Assembly: GCF_001017175.1 (NCBI RefSeq)
Contig: NZ_LCYG01000043.1
Span: 1-64,000, forward strand
Length of the DNA: 64,000 bases
Direction: 5' to 3'
Source of the DNA: Microvirga vignae
Lineage (GTDB): Bacteria > Pseudomonadota > Alphaproteobacteria > Rhizobiales > Beijerinckiaceae
The translations under genes were made by a program, and so were the position numbers. Of the stretch, positions 1-7,889 are shown in pieces. The first letter of the stretch is position 1. Each line of letters opens with the position of its first letter. The notes beneath the pieces were generated by a model that saw only the letters and a program-made list of their open reading frames with translations, had not been told where the DNA came from and made no database searches.

Positions 1-23
1 TCATCGAGACAGGGGCCGCTGCG

Positions 24-92
24 CTATTCTAGGCTGCGTGTCAGCTCTTGGAGGACCCAGCTTTTGGCTTGGCGTTTCGCGGGCCGCTTCAT
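24..92 (-). CDS. possible 22-residue basic peptide downstream of exonuclease
   Basis: A short reading frame begins with ATG at position 92 behind a strong GGAGG ribosome binding site that overlaps the stop codon of the upstream exonuclease gene. It encodes 22 residues rich in Lys, Arg and Gln and ends in TAG. Good translation signals and coupling to the gene before it are the only support; no family is recognised. It could be a chance frame or a leader of a gene lying beyond the window edge. Confidence 0.2.
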   Translation of the reverse strand: MKRPAKRQAKSWVLQELTRSLE

Positions 93-101
93 GGTGGCCT
101 C

Positions 102-1100
102 CTAGCGTGTTGACCGGAACCTCTCGAAGGCGGTGATCCTCTGGCTGAAGGGCTCGACCTCGCGCCGGTAAACCTCGTGCCGCAGGAAGATGAGCTCGGC
201 CTCAAAGGTCTCCTCGTCGACCTCCACCCACCACGCCTTCGGCCGGCCGTCGGTGCCGTCATTCCAGCGATACCCTCGCGCCTTTAGCACATCCTTCATG
301 TCGAACGGGCTGCCTTCGGCCCAGATCCGCAGGAGCGCCTTCCGCGCCGAAGCCAGCAGATGCCCGAAGGGGAACCCGGCTCCGGAGGGCAGGGGCGCTG
401 CCAGCACCTCGAGCAGGGCATGGCAGTCCTCGACGGCCCGGTGACCTTGGTGGAACCAGCCGCACTGAGTCAGAAGGTACCCGAGCTTCGATCCTTCAAA
501 CCCGAACCCGCTCCAGGCGATCTCGGAATGGGAGCAGGCCCAGGCCCTAACCTGGAAGCCCTCGGACAGGCGCTCACAGAAGGGGCGATCGAAGCGGGCA
601 TTATGCGCGATGATGAGATCCGCCGGCTCAATGAACCGCTCGACCGCCGCAAGATCAAGCACCTGACCTGCAACCATGTCAGGCGTGATGCCGGTCAGAC
701 GGGTGATCTCAGGGCTGATCGGCACGCTCGGCTCGCGCAGGCCATTGAATGTGCCGATCACATCGCCGATCCGGCCGTCGTCATCGTACAGAAAGGCGAC
801 CATCCCGAGTTCGATGACCTCGTCCCTCGTGTGATCGAGGCCCGTGGTTTCGGTATCCACGATGACGGCGATCCTCTCGCCCTGACGAGGCGGACGTGAC
901 GCCACGATGGGGCGGGGCTGCAAGCGGCGAAGGACACGATAGTCACCGGTTGCTTCCAGCATCCGGGCAGCAGTCTCATAGTCGGGAGCTTTGAAGGATT
1001 CGCGACAAGGCTTGGCCTCGACGATGATCTCATCCGCGGACCGCCGGATTGGGCCTAGCGGTGCGTCGTAGTCCAAGAAAAGATCAGCCTGCGCTCGCAT
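102..1100 (-). CDS. DEDDh 3'-5' exonuclease (DNA polymerase III epsilon-like)
   Basis: This 332-residue protein carries an RNase T/DnaQ-type exonuclease domain from about residue 75 to 240. The Exo I motif DTETTGLD contains the metal-binding Asp82 and Glu84, Exo II is the NARFDRPF segment, and Exo III is HRAVEDCHAL with the general-base His and last Asp. The domain hydrolyses single-stranded DNA or RNA from the 3' end. The roughly 90-residue C-terminal extension with several Trp and charged residues is not a polymerase or GIY-YIG domain that I can identify. The gene stands alone ahead of a tyrosine recombinase on the same strand and probably acts in repair or nucleotide turnover. Family assignment is firm; the cellular role is not. 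Confidence 0.87.
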   Translation of the reverse strand: MRAQADLFLDYDAPLGPIRRSADEIIVEAKPCRESFKAPDYETAARMLEATGDYRVLRRLQPRPIVASRPPRQGERIAVIVDTETTGLDHTRDEVIELGMVAFLYDDDGRIGDVIGTFNGLREPSVPISPEITRLTGITPDMVAGQVLDLAAVERFIEPADLIIAHNARFDRPFCERLSEGFQVRAWACSHSEIAWSGFGFEGSKLGYLLTQCGWFHQGHRAVEDCHALLEVLAAPLPSGAGFPFGHLLASARKALLRIWAEGSPFDMKDVLKARGYRWNDGTDGRPKAWWVEVDEETFEAELIFLRHEVYRREVEPFSQRITAFERFRSTR

Positions 1101-1270
1101 TCCCGCACCTTCCGCCCCGCCGATGAGCCAGGCTCACGCCTGAGCCTGGCGGGGAAGACTAGCGAGATGCATGTCGCCAGATCGTTAACGGGCAAGGTCT
1201 AAGAGCTGTCGCTTGGGGGCTGCCGATCGTGCGCGGCTGCCACAACCACGCGCACGCATTGATCCAGCGT

Positions 1271-2227
1271 TCAGACGGCTGTTGTGCGCTCCTCGTCATT
1301 GAGCGGGTGGAGGTCTCGGACCATCTGGTGCAACCGAGAGGTGTCGAGATGGGTGTAGATCTGGGTGGTCTCAATGCCAGCATGCCCCAAGAGCTCCTGC
1401 AGCACGCGCAAGTCGGTGCCGCCGGAATGCATATGGGTGGCAAAGGCATGACGCAGCACGTGGGGCGACACCCGCTCCGGGCTGGAAAGCCCTGCCGCTA
1501 CGGCAGCTTCCTTGATCTCCAGCAGGGCAGCCTGTCTTGTCAAAGCCTTCGTGCCGTTGCGCACGGAGTGGAACAGCCATGGGGAAGGTGCCCCTCCCGA
1601 ATAGGCGGCAGCCAGCTTCTGCCAGTGGGCAATAGCCTCGATCGCGCGATCGTGCAGGGGCACGAGCCGCTGCTTGTCGCCTTTGCCGCGCACCAGCAGC
1701 ATGCGGGTGCCGGCCGGTGCGGCGTCGGACGGCAGCGAAAGCGCCTCGCTGATGCGCATGCCCGAAGCGTAGAGCGTCTCGAACAGAGCAGCCCTTCGGG
1801 CATAACCAGCCTGACGGTAGAGACCAACGGAGGGATCAGCGGCGAGCCTGTGGGCGGTCTCCAGGAGAGCCTCGGTCTCAGCAATCGACAGGACGAACGG
1901 GAGCTTCCTGGGCCGCCGCATGGCCGACATGGTCGAGGTGGGATCGCGTGAGCCGAGCTCCTCAACAATCAGAAAGCGATGAAGCCCCCGGACCACGGTG
2001 ATGCGCCGGGCGATGGTCGATCCGGCATAGCCGCGCTGATCAAGAGCGGCGATGTAGTCTCGGACCTGCTCCAGGCCGACATCGTCCAGGCCGAGGCTGT
2101 TCTCATCAAGCCAGATAAGATAGCAGTTGAGGTCATCGGTGTAGGTGTCGATGGTGCCGGCTGATGCGCCGAGCTCAGTCGCGAGCGCATCGAGCCACAG
2201 CTGTGCCAGTCGTCGATTGGCGCGCAT
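1271..2227 (-). CDS. tyrosine recombinase/integrase (XerC/XerD-like)
   Basis: This 318-residue protein has an N-terminal core-binding (SAM-like) domain at about residues 5-90 and a catalytic domain at about 110-310. The catalytic set is visible: Arg158 in SGMRISEAL, Lys185 in GKGDKQ, His256 and Arg259 in HVLRH, His282 in LGHA and the nucleophile Tyr291 in IYTHL. Length and layout match Xer-type recombinases rather than phage integrases with an arm-binding domain. A sequence resembling a dif core (11-bp arms, 6-bp spacer) lies 49 bases upstream of its start codon and a second copy is found near 23.55 kb. It may resolve replicon dimers or mobilise a dif-flanked module. Confidence 0.9.
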   Translation of the reverse strand: MRANRRLAQLWLDALATELGASAGTIDTYTDDLNCYLIWLDENSLGLDDVGLEQVRDYIAALDQRGYAGSTIARRITVVRGLHRFLIVEELGSRDPTSTMSAMRRPRKLPFVLSIAETEALLETAHRLAADPSVGLYRQAGYARRAALFETLYASGMRISEALSLPSDAAPAGTRMLLVRGKGDKQRLVPLHDRAIEAIAHWQKLAAAYSGGAPSPWLFHSVRNGTKALTRQAALLEIKEAAVAAGLSSPERVSPHVLRHAFATHMHSGGTDLRVLQELLGHAGIETTQIYTHLDTSRLHQMVRDLHPLNDEERTTAV

Positions 2228-2275
2228 GGAATCCTCCTGGACGAGAGGACTTTGCTACGGCACCGGTTACAAACT

Positions 2276-2303
2276 TCTTGTCAAAATGTTTGTTATGCGA
2301 AAT
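2276..2303 (+). repeat. dif-like recombination site, copy 1
   Basis: A left arm TCTTGTCAAAA, a 6-base spacer TGTTTG and a right arm TTATGCGAAAT give the 11-6-11 layout of Xer dif sites. Read on the minus strand the right arm becomes ATTTCGCATAA, close to the XerC-binding half of known dif sites. It sits just upstream of the tyrosine recombinase start. A second copy in the same orientation is at 23545-23572 and keeps both arms largely intact while the spacer differs. This is inference from pattern; function is untested. Confidence 0.45.
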
Positions 2304-2507
2304 GTTATCTCGATACGCGACCGGCAAGGACATTCGCCCGTCGAGCCACAATACACCGTCGTACGATCTCTCTAGTCACCGCAAAGTCTCACCGCGACGG
2401 CAAATTGCGGCTTGAATGTGGCAAGCCTTCATGGGATCTTATGTTCGCGGCACGCCCTCCTGCTGTGCCATAGTTGTTCTTTTCAATCCTAATCAGGACA
2501 GTTCCTC

Positions 2508-2678
2508 ATGAAGCTCCTTACCGCCTTTGCTTTTGGCGCTGCTTTCGTTCTCTCGCCGCTCGCATCCATCTCTTCGGCGAAAGCATGTACAAACTCCTAC
2601 GACACTGCCAAGGATGGTTCCAACTGCGGCGGCCGTGCAGCTGGCTGCAAGCAGGGTGGCCGCAGCGGCTACTGCTAA
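2508..2678 (+). CDS. small secreted four-cysteine protein
   Basis: This 56-residue open frame starts MKLLTAFAFG and has a textbook signal peptide: a short basic start, a hydrophobic stretch to about residue 20, and a likely cleavage after SSAKA at residue 26. The mature part of about 30 residues is rich in Gly, Asn and Arg with Cys at 27, 40, 47 and 56, suggesting two disulphides. A convincing Rho-independent terminator follows about 90 bases downstream. No family is recognised. Signal peptide plus terminator make it a probable real gene despite its size. It lies on the opposite strand to the recombinase and 205 bases from its start. Confidence 0.6.
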   Translation: MKLLTAFAFGAAFVLSPLASISSAKACTNSYDTAKDGSNCGGRAAGCKQGGRSGYC

Positions 2679-2768
2679 TCGCATACGGGACCTCGTCCTA
2701 CAGCTACACTGCGACAGGGATGCCGTAGCGAGTGATTACGGGTGGTTCTCGCTCCCGTCGAACCGATC

Positions 2769-2796
2769 GCCCGTAGGTTTATCCTGCGGGCTTTTT
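2769..2796 (+). terminator. Rho-independent terminator
   Basis: A stem of nine pairs (GCCCGTAGG with CCTGCGGGC, one G-T pair) and a five-base loop is followed by five T residues. It closes the small secreted protein gene upstream. Confidence 0.78.
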
Positions 2797-3131
2797 CATC
2801 TGGGGCTCCAGATTAGTCGCTCAGCACGACATGCGCTGGGGATAGCTTGAAGTAAGAGTCCAAAGGCCTAAGAAAGATGACATCTATGGTAAGAGGTTTG
2901 CTGATCGCGCCAACAGAACCCTCTTAGGCCGCACTCACGGCAACGCCCTCATCGGCTCCTGAGTGACGTCGAACTCCGGGAGTACGGACTTCGCCGCCGA
3001 CCACATTTCAGAGGCATCTTCACGAGTCCTACCAATCTTACCAAGGCCCAAACCCTCAAGAAGCTCACTTTGCTCGTATGGAACGGACCTGCGAAACTCC
3101 TGTCCAGCCTCCTCCGCCTTAAGAGAACCCC
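2797..3131. other. intergenic stretch, no convincing gene
   Basis: These 335 bases separate the terminator from the secreted nuclease. A minus-strand frame (2935-3174) of 79 codons has a reasonable acidic/basic composition but its only start lies inside the nuclease gene and no ribosome binding site is evident, so I do not call it. The promoter of the nuclease is presumably here but no clear -35/-10 pair stands out. Confidence 0.4.
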
Positions 3132-4031
3132 GTGAGACAGCCCAACCACTTCCTTGCTTTCCTCCTCGGGGCATTCCTCATCGTCCCTCATGCCGTAGCA
3201 GCAGCCTGTCCTCAGCATTTCTTCGGCGGCTCCGCGCCGATACTTACCAATCCGAAGCTCGCACCAAAAACCCGGCAGATCTGTTACACGGAATTTGCCC
3301 TTCTCCACTCTGGACTGACCCGTACTCCGCTCTGGGTGGCCGAACATCTTACCCCTAGGCGAGTGAAAGGGGCTCGGGCACTCAACCGATTGAATAACTT
3401 CCACGCCGATCCCAACCTCCCGCCCAACGAGCGGGCGGAACTATCTGACTATGTTCGCAGCGGCTTTGACCGTGGGCATATGGCTCCAGCGGGAGACATG
3501 ACGACGCCCCAAGGCATGAATGAGTCCTTTTCATTGGCCAACATGGTCCCGCAGAACTCCGATAACAACCGGAACCTGTGGGAGAGCATTGAGCGGGCTG
3601 TGCGGGACTACTCGGAGCGCCATGAAGTCTACGTGGTGACCGGTCCTATCTTCCAAGGTGAGAACCTTCAGGCTCTGAAAGGGCGTGTCCTAGTGCCCAC
3701 TCACATAGCAAAGGCAGTCTATGATCCTCAGAGCAACATCGCGGGAGCTTATCTTGTCTCTAACCAGCCCGGGAATGACTACAGGATCATCTCGCTGGCC
3801 GAACTGCAGCAACTCTCGGGCATAGACGCATTCCCTCAGTTGTCTGCATCGGTGAAGCAAACCACGACCGGCCTGCCTGTTCCGCAACTGCGGCGACCGA
3901 GAGGGGGCGGAAGGAGTGTCTCGAGGCCCTCTGTCGAAGAGGAAGCGCCGTTGCACTCCCCTCGCCCCTCAACGGGTGGCTTTGTCGGAGACATTCTTGA
4001 TGCCATCGATCAATTCGGACGCCGCCCATGA
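3132..4031 (+). CDS. secreted DNA/RNA non-specific endonuclease (NUC1/EndoG-like)
   Basis: This 299-residue protein opens with a signal peptide (hydrophobic residues 8-24, likely cleavage after AVAAA) and then a beta-beta-alpha-Me nuclease domain. The diagnostic DRGHMAPAGDM motif is at residues 113-123 with catalytic His116; the metal-binding Asn falls in the following NSDNNRNLWESIE segment. Enzymes of this family cut DNA and RNA without sequence preference, and here the signal peptide places it in the periplasm or outside the cell. The C-terminal 60 residues are Pro/Arg/Ser-rich and probably disordered. The stop overlaps the next start (ATGA), so the two genes are translationally coupled. 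Confidence 0.92.
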   Translation: MRQPNHFLAFLLGAFLIVPHAVAAACPQHFFGGSAPILTNPKLAPKTRQICYTEFALLHSGLTRTPLWVAEHLTPRRVKGARALNRLNNFHADPNLPPNERAELSDYVRSGFDRGHMAPAGDMTTPQGMNESFSLANMVPQNSDNNRNLWESIERAVRDYSERHEVYVVTGPIFQGENLQALKGRVLVPTHIAKAVYDPQSNIAGAYLVSNQPGNDYRIISLAELQQLSGIDAFPQLSASVKQTTTGLPVPQLRRPRGGGRSVSRPSVEEEAPLHSPRPSTGGFVGDILDAIDQFGRRP

Positions 4032-4285
4032 CCAAGAAGTTCCAACCCTTCTCAGACGATAGTGCCTCACTGAGCATTGGCGAGTTCACCATCGAGAACG
4101 GGACTGACAAGATTGCCGTCTACGGTTCCTTGGACGTGACCCGCGATAAGACTGGGCTCAAGAAAGCCAAGGCACTGAAATCGGCTGTCGACGCTATTGT
4201 GAAGGCATTGGAGCAAGACAAGGAATTGCCTGATGAGAGCGGTCCGACAGAGACGCCTCAGCAGGTCAAGAATCCCTTTGCATAG
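4028..4285 (+). CDS. conserved-looking small cytosolic protein, unknown
   Basis: This 85-residue protein has no signal peptide or membrane segment. It begins with a beta-like region (IGEFTIENG, then IAVYGSLDVTRD) and continues into a Lys-rich helix (about residues 45-65) and an acidic, Pro-containing tail. It overlaps the secreted nuclease by four bases in an ATGA arrangement. Nuclease plus small coupled partner suggests an inhibitor or immunity protein, but the nuclease is exported and no family supports this, so that is only an idea. Confidence 0.7.
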   Translation: MTKKFQPFSDDSASLSIGEFTIENGTDKIAVYGSLDVTRDKTGLKKAKALKSAVDAIVKALEQDKELPDESGPTETPQQVKNPFA

Positions 4286-4306
4286 ATCCAATAAAGTGGG
4301 GCACAG

Positions 4307-4606
4307 ATGACACACAAGCTTACAACGCTCGCTCTAGCGGGTTTCATGGCTCTTAGCTCCTTCGAAGCAGCGGGAGCTGTTGGCAGCCCCGATCAAGGCA
4401 CGCCCTCCATGAGCGTGGGACGCGTCAAAGAGACCCTGATGGCTCAGCGCAGAAGCTGCAAGGCGGTCAGCACCTGCGAGGAAGCCGTTGAGATGTGGTG
4501 CGGAGGCTATAGCCGTGCCGATGGCGACGATGACGGAATTCCCTGTGAGAACGTGTGTCGTTCGCTTTCTCAGGTTGAAGCGATCAAGAAGAAGGTAGGC
4601 TGCTAA
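4307..4606 (+). CDS. secreted Excalibur calcium-binding domain protein
   Basis: This 99-residue protein has a signal peptide (hydrophobic to about residue 24, ending EAAGAVG) and a C-terminal Excalibur domain. The hallmark DGDDDGIPCENVC, an extracellular Ca2+-binding loop related to the EF-hand, is at about residues 75-87, and the six cysteines of the mature part can pair. Excalibur domains are often attached to secreted nucleases; here the nuclease is two genes upstream on the same strand, so the two proteins may work together outside the cytoplasm. The gap to the previous gene is 21 bases, consistent with one operon of three. Confidence 0.86.
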   Translation: MTHKLTTLALAGFMALSSFEAAGAVGSPDQGTPSMSVGRVKETLMAQRRSCKAVSTCEEAVEMWCGGYSRADGDDDGIPCENVCRSLSQVEAIKKKVGC

Positions 4607-4895
4607 CAAATGCGGTCTCGGAGAGAGTCTCAGAGGCCATTCAGGATGGAGAGCATAAATGTTGAGCAACGATGTTGTTTACAGTCCTGCGCATGTCAAA
4701 TTTAGGAACTTGGTCATGCCGAAACTACTAAGACAGAGAATCCTGTCCAAGTAGTCCCGTAACATTCGCCGAAAGATCATCTTAAAGGCGAATATAAGTG
4801 GCAGTTCTCATTCTCACGCAAGAACTCCAATACTTTATTAATTGTGCATCGCCGCAATATATCAACTTTCCACCCGCCCAGCGTAGGTTGACGCA

Positions 4896-5234
4896 GTGGT
4901 TTCCGTTCCCATGCCCCTCCCCATTTCTGAGCCCGTTACCGAGACACACGTCATCGAGGTTGACCCAAACGTCCATCCCCGTGAGGCGGTTCTCCGAGCC
5001 TGCTATTGGCTCTCCCACGAAGCCGAGATCGATATTGTCACGATCGATGAGGGTCGCATCCGGCTAACCCTGAAATCCCGCGATGGCCAATCTGAATCAG
5101 GCCTCGCTTGGAGGCTGCGATCGGCGCTTATCGATTTCAGCATTCGCGTGGATATCGAGAGAGAGACTTCCGATCTACGAAGCCGCATCTGGCAAACGGC
5201 ATTCAGCGAAGCCATGGGGACTAAGCCCCGATGA
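4896..5234 (+). CDS. hxsD: His-Xaa-Ser system protein HxsD
   Basis: This 112-residue protein precedes the two hxs radical SAM genes and matches HxsD in place, size and character: a small protein of mixed alpha/beta type with an early HPREAVLRACYWL helix, no metal motif and no membrane segment. In the hxs system HxsD is thought to help present the substrate or couple the maturases; its biochemical job is unknown. I keep the GTG start because an AGG lies nine bases upstream; an ATG 15 bases later is possible. The stop overlaps the hxsB start by four bases. The 289 bases upstream carry no gene and must hold the operon promoter. Confidence 0.85.
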   Translation: MVSVPMPLPISEPVTETHVIEVDPNVHPREAVLRACYWLSHEAEIDIVTIDEGRIRLTLKSRDGQSESGLAWRLRSALIDFSIRVDIERETSDLRSRIWQTAFSEAMGTKPR

Positions 5235-6709
5235 ATGAGCAGCGCGCCATTCAAGCGGCCTCCTCAACTGGGAACTACGGCCAGCTCCCCTTCAGGTTCA
5301 TGCGCCTTGATACCGGACAGGTCCTAGTGACCTCGGAGGCTGGAGATTTCCACGTCCTCGATCCAAGCACCTTTGCGGCGTTCGCTCGCCGAGAGCCACT
5401 CGCTGATGGGAACACTCTGAGAGGACTTGAGGCGAAGCACCTTCTCTACAAGACATCTCCAGAAACTGCGGTTCGCCTCCTGGCAACAAAACTGCGCACA
5501 AGGAAGTCCTTCCTTCGCGGCGGACCGTCTCTGCACATCTTCGTCGTGACGCTTGGCTGTGACCATGGCTGTCACTACTGCCAAGTCTCGCGCCGACTGC
5601 ACTCGGCTGGGCGCTATGACATGTCTCTAGAGACTGCCGCCGCGGCCGTGGATCGACTTTTCGATAGCCCCTCCCCCCACCTTACTGTCGAGTTTCAGGG
5701 TGGGGAGCCGCTTCTCGCCTTCCCTGTCATTCGTCGCATTGTTGAACTCATCCAAGCCCGGAATGTTCAGGAGTGCCGCCAGATCGTCTTCTCAATCACG
5801 TCGACACTGCACCACCTGACTGATGAAATTCTGGAGTTCATGCGCATCCATGATTTCCAGGTTTCAACGTCCTTGGATGGTCCAGCAGACCTTCATGATG
5901 CAAACAGACCGCTTCCGGGTGGAAGCGCCCATGAACTGACCGTCCAGGGCCTTCAACGCGCACGCCAGGCTCTTGGGGACGAAAGTGTATCCGCACTCAC
6001 TACCCTCACCCGCCGCAGCCTCGAGCGGCCGAAGGAGATCGTTGATCAGTATGTGCGGCTCGGCTTCCGATCCATCTTCCTGCGGCCCCTCAGCCCCTAT
6101 GGATTCGCAAACAAGTCAGAGCGACGGCTCGGCTACGCGGTCGAGGATTACCTGCGATTTTACAAGACCGCGCTTAGCCACATCCTCGAGATCAACAGGA
6201 GCGGGTACCTCATTGAAGAGGCTTACGCCAAGATTCTGCTCTCTAGTATCCTGACGCCGTTTCCGACACCTTACGTGGATCTGCGCTCTCCCGTCGGCAG
6301 TGGCTTCGGAACACTCGTCTATAACTACGATGGCGGAGTGTACGCCTCCGACGAGGGACGCATGCTCAAGGAGGTTGGCAACGATACCCTGCGCCTCGGA
6401 TCAGTGACCGATGATTTCCAGACTCTCATGCGGTCCCCCGCGATGGAGCTCCTAGCAGCGTCCGGTCTTGCCGAAACGCTCCCTGGATGTTCCGATTGCG
6501 CCTTCGTACCCTACTGTGGTCCCGATCCGGCAGGTTCGCTTTCCCGTCACGGAGATCCTGTCGGGCACCGAGCCGAGAGTGAACACTGCCAGCGGCATAT
6601 GGGACTCTTTAGAATTCTCTTCAACCATCTTGCCGAAGGCGACCCCGCTACGCTCGGAATCTTTGAAGATTGGGTCCATGGCGTTCCCTCTGTAGCCAAG
6701 GCAGCATAG
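5231..6709 (+). CDS. hxsB: His-Xaa-Ser system radical SAM maturase HxsB
   Basis: This 492-residue enzyme has an N-terminal region of about 100 residues resembling a peptide-recognition domain, then a radical SAM TIM barrel with Cys110, Cys114 and Cys117 in a CxxxCxxC motif that binds the SAM-reducing [4Fe-4S] cluster. The FQGGEP segment is the SAM-binding glycine motif. The C terminus has a SPASM-like set of cysteines (CSDCAFVPYC and a later Cys) for auxiliary clusters, as in peptide-modifying radical SAM enzymes. It should install a modification on the His-Xaa-Ser repeats of HxsA; the chemistry of this system is not known to me. It is coupled to hxsD and followed by hxsC after four bases. 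Confidence 0.93.
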   Translation: MNEQRAIQAASSTGNYGQLPFRFMRLDTGQVLVTSEAGDFHVLDPSTFAAFARREPLADGNTLRGLEAKHLLYKTSPETAVRLLATKLRTRKSFLRGGPSLHIFVVTLGCDHGCHYCQVSRRLHSAGRYDMSLETAAAAVDRLFDSPSPHLTVEFQGGEPLLAFPVIRRIVELIQARNVQECRQIVFSITSTLHHLTDEILEFMRIHDFQVSTSLDGPADLHDANRPLPGGSAHELTVQGLQRARQALGDESVSALTTLTRRSLERPKEIVDQYVRLGFRSIFLRPLSPYGFANKSERRLGYAVEDYLRFYKTALSHILEINRSGYLIEEAYAKILLSSILTPFPTPYVDLRSPVGSGFGTLVYNYDGGVYASDEGRMLKEVGNDTLRLGSVTDDFQTLMRSPAMELLAASGLAETLPGCSDCAFVPYCGPDPAGSLSRHGDPVGHRAESEHCQRHMGLFRILFNHLAEGDPATLGIFEDWVHGVPSVAKAA

Positions 6710-6713
6710 TGTC

Positions 6714-7889
6714 ATGGCCCTTCCGCTTCATACACGAGGCACAGTCGCCGGCCACGGAGCTTCGGCTCTCTACAAGGTGCTCTCCTTAGCCGAGGCGCTC
6801 CGCCAGGATTTTCCACTTCCGCGGGCGATGATTGATCTGCGTGAACTCGACGGGGTTGACCTCAGTGCGCTGGTTGCAATTGGAGCCGGTGCCATTCTTG
6901 ATAAAGACGGCAGCCTTGCATCGCCGCTTCCAACGCTTCACTCGCTCACGATGCCTGCAGTTGTCGCTCCAGGGGATGTGGTGCGGGTCCACCCGTCTGG
7001 ACAAGTAAACGTTCTCTACCGACGTGGTGCGAACGCTAACACGCTGTTCGCAACCGAGCGGTGCAATAGCCAATGTCTCATGTGCAGCCAGCCGCCGCGG
7101 GAGGAGGATGACAGCTGGCGGATTGGCGAGATGATTGACCTGCTTCAGCTTATTGATCGTGACCTGCCAGTTCTCGGAATTACGGGCGGGGAGCCGTGCC
7201 TCCTTGGTGACGGTCTGGTCGAAATCCTGAGAACAGCAAAGCAATATCTGCCAAACACAGTCCTGCACGTACTCACCAACGGACGGCTCTTTGCGGATCG
7301 TGCCTTTGTCCGCTCGTTTGATCAATCAGCAGGTCAGGTGGTGTGGGCGGTCCCAGTGTACGCTGACAATGCAACAGACCACGATTATGTTGTTCAGGCC
7401 GATGGGGCCTTCAATGAAACGGTGAACGGCCTTCATAACCTCGCGGAGCGCGACCATCGTATCGAGATCCGCTGTGTTCTGCATCGTCAGACGGTCCACC
7501 GCCTTCAGGAGTTGGTCGAGTTCCTGTACTGGAACCTACCGTTTGCAGAGCATGTGGCACTCATGGGCCTTGAGCCTATGGGTTATGCACGCTCTAATCG
7601 CGATAAACTCTGGATCGACCCAATTGAGTACGCTGACACACTAAGCCAAGCTGCAGCCTACCTGTGGCGGCGAGGTATCACGGTGTCGATCTACAATATC
7701 CCTCTCTGCCTGCTCCCAGATCAGGCACGGCCATTTGCCCGTCAGAGCATCTCCGATTGGAAGAACGTTTTCGTTCCGGAGTGTCAAAGTTGCACGTTGC
7801 GTGAAGCCTGCTGCGGGTTCTTCAGATCCGCAGGCGACGGCTGGCGTAGCAAGGGCATCCAGGCAATCGAATCTAAGGCAATCGCATGA
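6714..7889 (+). CDS. hxsC: His-Xaa-Ser system radical SAM maturase HxsC
   Basis: This 391-residue second maturase carries its radical SAM motif CNSQCLMC at residues 117-124, followed by the GITGGEP loop for SAM binding. The C terminus ends with a cysteine cluster (CQSCTLREACCGFF), suggesting an extra iron-sulfur site. HxsB and HxsC always occur together in this system and presumably act on the same substrate in sequence or as a complex. The first 100 residues have no cluster motif and may bind the substrate. The start lies four bases after hxsB, and its stop overlaps the hxsA start by four bases, so the whole set is one coupled transcript. Confidence 0.92.
   Translation: MALPLHTRGTVAGHGASALYKVLSLAEALRQDFPLPRAMIDLRELDGVDLSALVAIGAGAILDKDGSLASPLPTLHSLTMPAVVAPGDVVRVHPSGQVNVLYRRGANANTLFATERCNSQCLMCSQPPREEDDSWRIGEMIDLLQLIDRDLPVLGITGGEPCLLGDGLVEILRTAKQYLPNTVLHVLTNGRLFADRAFVRSFDQSAGQVVWAVPVYADNATDHDYVVQADGAFNETVNGLHNLAERDHRIEIRCVLHRQTVHRLQELVEFLYWNLPFAEHVALMGLEPMGYARSNRDKLWIDPIEYADTLSQAAAYLWRRGITVSIYNIPLCLLPDQARPFARQSISDWKNVFVPECQSCTLREACCGFFRSAGDGWRSKGIQAIESKAIA

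Noticed and set aside
2935-3174. 79-codon minus-strand frame upstream of the secreted nuclease
   Set aside because: Plausible composition but no start or ribosome binding site outside the nuclease gene.
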